NCBI RefSeq assembly: GCF_047495875.1
Contig: NC_092474.1
Span: 8,556,501-8,620,500, forward strand
Reading direction: 5' to 3'
From: Pithys albifrons albifrons
Taxonomy: Eukaryota; Chordata; Aves; Passeriformes; Thamnophilidae
Length of the DNA stretch: 64,000 bases
Every line of letters starts with the position of its first letter. Position 1 is the first letter of the stretch. The position numbers and the translations under genes are program-made. Below the pieces are notes generated by a model. That model had not been told where the DNA came from. It saw only the letters and a program-made list of their open reading frames with translations, and made no database searches. Of the stretch, positions 60,931-64,000 are shown piece by piece.

Positions 60931-61560
60931 GTTATTTAGTTGCTCAGTAAAACATATACAGATATGTACAATATGCAGGAATACAGAAGACTGCACTTTA
61001 CATGTTTAAAAAAAGGAAAGAAAAATAACACTCAATTTCATGAGCTATTGTCACAGTCTTCCAACCAAGCATTTATGAAATGAATTTAACAGGAATCCAA
61101 AAAAAAAAAAAAGAGAGAGAAAAGAAAAAGATTACAGGATTGCCTAACACACAGCAGAGTCAAGTTTTCATATTTTACATGTGCAATAATATTTTTCAGA
61201 AGAGTTTGCTATGCAGTACGGATTACCAGTGTTTCGAGGTTATTTTTTTCTTTTCCATGAACCAAATTTAGTACAAAGAAATAACATCCTGTTGCTTAAG
61301 GCTGTCTTAAAGCTGTAATATTCTTGGGTAGTGAATAGTGATAAAGTTATAACTGCCAGAAATCAGAGCCTGCAGTTTCATCAGTCAGAACCTATGAACG
61401 GATGGACTCAAACCAACAATTTTAATAGAGAATTTCTAAGACAAAATTAGACTATTTCCTCCATTAGCCTTAAGCAATAAAGGAGAAACAATTCTATAAA
61501 AATGGGTTATGCTCTTACACACCATCCCTTGAACAGCTGTGAATCCAGCAGCTGAGAAAA
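60905..61560 (-). other. Candidate 3' UTR end of a minus-strand gene
   Basis: About 650 bases of AT-rich, non-repetitive sequence that ends at the poly(A) signal. Near the end a Pumilio-type UGUACAUA site lies at 60970-60963 (minus), with several AUUUA-like pieces. A run of 14 A at 61099-61112 appears as poly(U) in the transcript. The coding part would lie to the right, perhaps beyond 64 kb. I cannot name the gene. The alternative is an AT-rich conserved element that happens to hold the signals. Confidence 0.45.
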
Positions 61561-64000
61561 CCTTATACTGCAGCTCAACAAAAATAAGCCAAATGTACCA
61601 GTTGGCTTCTATTGCCCCCCACCCTGCCAGTGCCTGTCCTGCTGCCCCGCACCTGCCTCACCCCTTCCACCTACTGAAACTGGAATTTTTTGCCTTATTG
61701 GTGGTTCCTGGGAGTCCAGTCTCGGTGCCAGGTTCTGAAGGGCCAGCCAGCCCCAGACAGACCATGGAGGTCACAGGATCTGCACAGGTCCCCAAGTGAT
61801 CCAGGTGACAAAATTCTGGTGCTTCTTCCCTTTCACCTTCAAACACAGTGAAAAACTAAGTAACAATGAGCCAAAACCACCTCCCTAGTGCAGGAATAGC
61901 AGAGAACGGGTAACCCCTGGAGAATGGGATCTTGCAAGGAGACATTTTATCGCTCCTCCCAATCAAGAGAAACTTTGCTGAGTTTGCTACAGTATTGTAA
62001 CTTGCAGACTAAGCACAGAGTTTCTTTTAACAAACACAGAGGGAGCCAGGGCACAGGGCAGGGAGATGGGGGACATCCCGGCTCTCCCTGTGCAGCTCCA
62101 AGGCTGCCTGGGAGCCTCCAGCGTCAGGCTGGGCAGGGAGAATCCCCACGACACAGGCAAAGCCACTTTTGAGCTGCTGTTCGCAATCCAAAGCAGACTG
62201 TGCATCATGTACCACCAGCCTTTGGCTTCTTGTACAACCTCCCCCGTCTGGAAGTCATCTAGTACACACCGGTGGGAGGTTTCACCATCCTGGGTTCGCC
62301 CTGGCTTTTGGGGAACACGCAGCTCATAGAATTCTCCCCCTTGACCCAGCTGGGTCCCCAAAGGAAGCCCCTCAGGCATGGGGCTCTGCTGTGAGCAGAG
62401 GTCAGACCTTGGTGTAGCTCAGCCCTGCCATGATATGCCCGACCCACTTGGGTGGATGTTGTCTGTGCCTCAGTTTCCCTCTGCCCAACAGTGCAACTTA
62501 CCTCTTCCACAACTGGCTTTTACCTACAGCTCTCAAGCATGCTTCAGCTGGAATATTATTACTCAGAAAATGACATCATTTCCATTCTTACCATGTCAGG
62601 CCATGCTGACACTTTATGCATGTTAACAAAACTAATCAGTGCATTCAGTAGAAAATTAATGGGTACAATGAAATTACTGCAAGTACCACCAGCTCTGTGA
62701 CAAAGCTCGAGCCCTCTGCATACACTGTCAGTACAACATCGCCAGGTGATGAGCAGGACATGATGCCTGTCCTGGTCAGGATGTACCGTTTCTGTTCCAA
62801 TCTTTGGCAAAAAGCAACAAAACTCTAAAAGCACAGGTTTAGTTGGTCCTGGCATCACCAATGCCTGAGCCAAGCACCGCTCATTCAGTGAAGATCAAAG
62901 GGACAGGAGGCTAGCAAGAGGATTGTGTATGACCACATGATTCAGGAGAAGCCCCAGCACACAGCCAGCCACTGGTTCAGCTCCTCACCCTCTGACAGTC
63001 CCGTCCCCACACTGCACCCACCTCCCAGAGCAGAGCCAGAGGCAGCCAAAATGCCACAGCTCCCATGGCTTGGCACCTGGAGACACAGCCCCTGGCCTCA
63101 CCTCACAGAATTCCACTGATTTTTAAGGAATTGATTACACTCTGCACTTCTACGAGCAAGTGAGAAAGCAAGTTCCAAGTGGATGAGAACAACTTCAGAA
63201 GTACAAGCTGCCAGAGACGAACCAGCAGAACTGCTGGTGAGACCAAGGCAGCACAGTCCCACTCAAATGAGGATTTCTCTTTAAAAGCATCTGAACTCGG
63301 CATTCCCTGACAGGTTCCTTTCCCTGGCACAGGGTGTGCATCCCTGACTTCAGGAAGCCTGAAAAACCTGCTCTCTTCAGTGCAGCAGGAAACACTAAAA
63401 ACAAAGCAGCAGGGCAAGGGGCTGCATTTCATTCAGGAATGCCACCAGGCCATGAACTTGGAGGAAATTTTCAGCTGTGATGCAAGAGAGTACCATATGG
63501 GGGTCACCCCAGGACCACTCTCTGTGGACCAAGCCCCCCACAGCAGCACAAGTGCCCTGGCAGGCACAGATGCCCCCAGCTCAGCATCCCCCCAGGCTCT
63601 GCTGACAGGATTTTTAATCACATACTTGGGTGAGCTGTGACTTGAGGAATCACAGGCAAAGAAGCACCTTCCAAAGGGAGGCTGACAGTGAGTATTCTAC
63701 CGGAAGATACTTTCTGGGCATGGTGTTACTTTATTGCAGGTGCAGGAGGAGCTCTGCACTCCTGGTGGCACAACTCAACAGAGGTACAAATCATCCCAGC
63801 TTTTTGTTCCAAACCAAGCGGGTGTGAGGCAGCTCCACAACCAGTTGCTTCAGGATGGGCAAAAATCCTCATCCTCGTGGCAGCTCCATCTTCAGTAAAA
63901 AGTAAAATAATATTGAAAATCAAGATTCAAAACTATCCAAATTTATCCAAAGTCAATTCACTGACCAGACCCATAAATCAATCCATGCATGGTTAATAAG
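61561..64000. other. Possible upstream part of the minus-strand transcript
   Basis: Non-repetitive, alternating C-rich and AT-richer (62540-62830) sequence. On the minus strand the frame 62379-61987 (130 codons) and an overlapping frame ending near 62259 are both open, with no domain I know. A very good minus donor, GAAGAG/GTAAGT, lies at 62499, with an in-frame stretch EACLRAVGKSQLWK just before it and a fair acceptor about 46 bases upstream. A second minus AATAAA is at 63735-63730 without a GU-rich follow-up. Whether this is UTR, introns or intergenic DNA cannot be settled here. Confidence 0.3.

Noticed and set aside
63714..63760. Second minus-strand poly(A) site at 63735-63730
   Set aside because: AATAAA is present but no GU-rich downstream element follows at the right distance.
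1..64000. Prokaryotic operons, CRISPR arrays, phage or endogenous retrovirus genes
   Set aside because: No long gene-like frames, ribosome-binding sites, spaced repeats, or gag/pol/env-like motifs were seen; the texture and CR1 copies are those of a bird nuclear genome.

Overview
The window reads as non-coding vertebrate nuclear DNA, most probably from a bird. The direct evidence is a recognisable 3' end of a CR1 retrotransposon of the avian type at 39684-39802 and an older, decayed CR1 fragment at about 33130-33480. There are no SINE families and few repeats overall. A hand count of one 60-base line every 5 kb (12 lines, 720 bases) gave about 51% G+C. I found no bacterial-style genes, no CRISPR array, and no tRNA or rRNA. 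None of the open frames of 60-234 codons shows a domain, motif or family I recognise; in a C- and A-rich sequence of this length they are what chance gives.

Layout: long stretches of C/A-rich, CpG-poor, motif-free sequence alternate with short (100-700 base) AT-richer blocks that keep CpGs and are dense in homeodomain, SOX, POU, GATA, RUNX and TALE-type sites. Main blocks lie at 1-215, 1150-1480, 10020-10200, 12990-13260, 13500-13720, 14690-14790, 17640-17960, 20210-20430, 22090-23100, 26380-26480, 32330-32880, 36050-37110, 41030-41210, 41740-41950, 43040-43290, 46120-46600, 49310-49420, 49790-50020, 57540-58260, 58680-59230 and 59400-59730. This is the texture of a developmental-gene desert or of very large introns holding conserved non-coding elements. 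Conservation itself cannot be seen from one sequence, so each of these calls is an inference.

The only transcript-level feature with several agreeing signals is a minus-strand 3' end near 60.9 kb: AATAAA at 60930-60925, a GU/U-rich downstream element, a Pumilio-type site and an AT-rich UTR-like body up to about 61.56 kb. Its gene would come from the right, beyond 64 kb. The + strand carries more A than T and more C than G over the whole window, the bias expected if the minus strand is the transcribed sense strand in the germ line. This suggests that much of the window lies in a minus-strand transcription unit. A few short minus-strand exon candidates with matching splice signals (27 nt at 25038-25064, 42 nt at 41984-42025, 35 nt at 53053-53087) fit that view, but pairs like these also arise by chance.

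The most notable regulatory-type signals are a perfect 10-base homeodomain inverted repeat (1387-1415), an inverted pair of SOX sites (46340-46364), three perfect RUNX sites in 28 bases (24151-24178), paired TCAATCA (PBX/HOX-type) sites with a TGACAG site (13011-13159), a 28-base tandem duplication carrying a GATA site in each copy (45-100), a CpG cluster (59404-59519), and a G-quadruplex motif beside a dense block (58104-58131).
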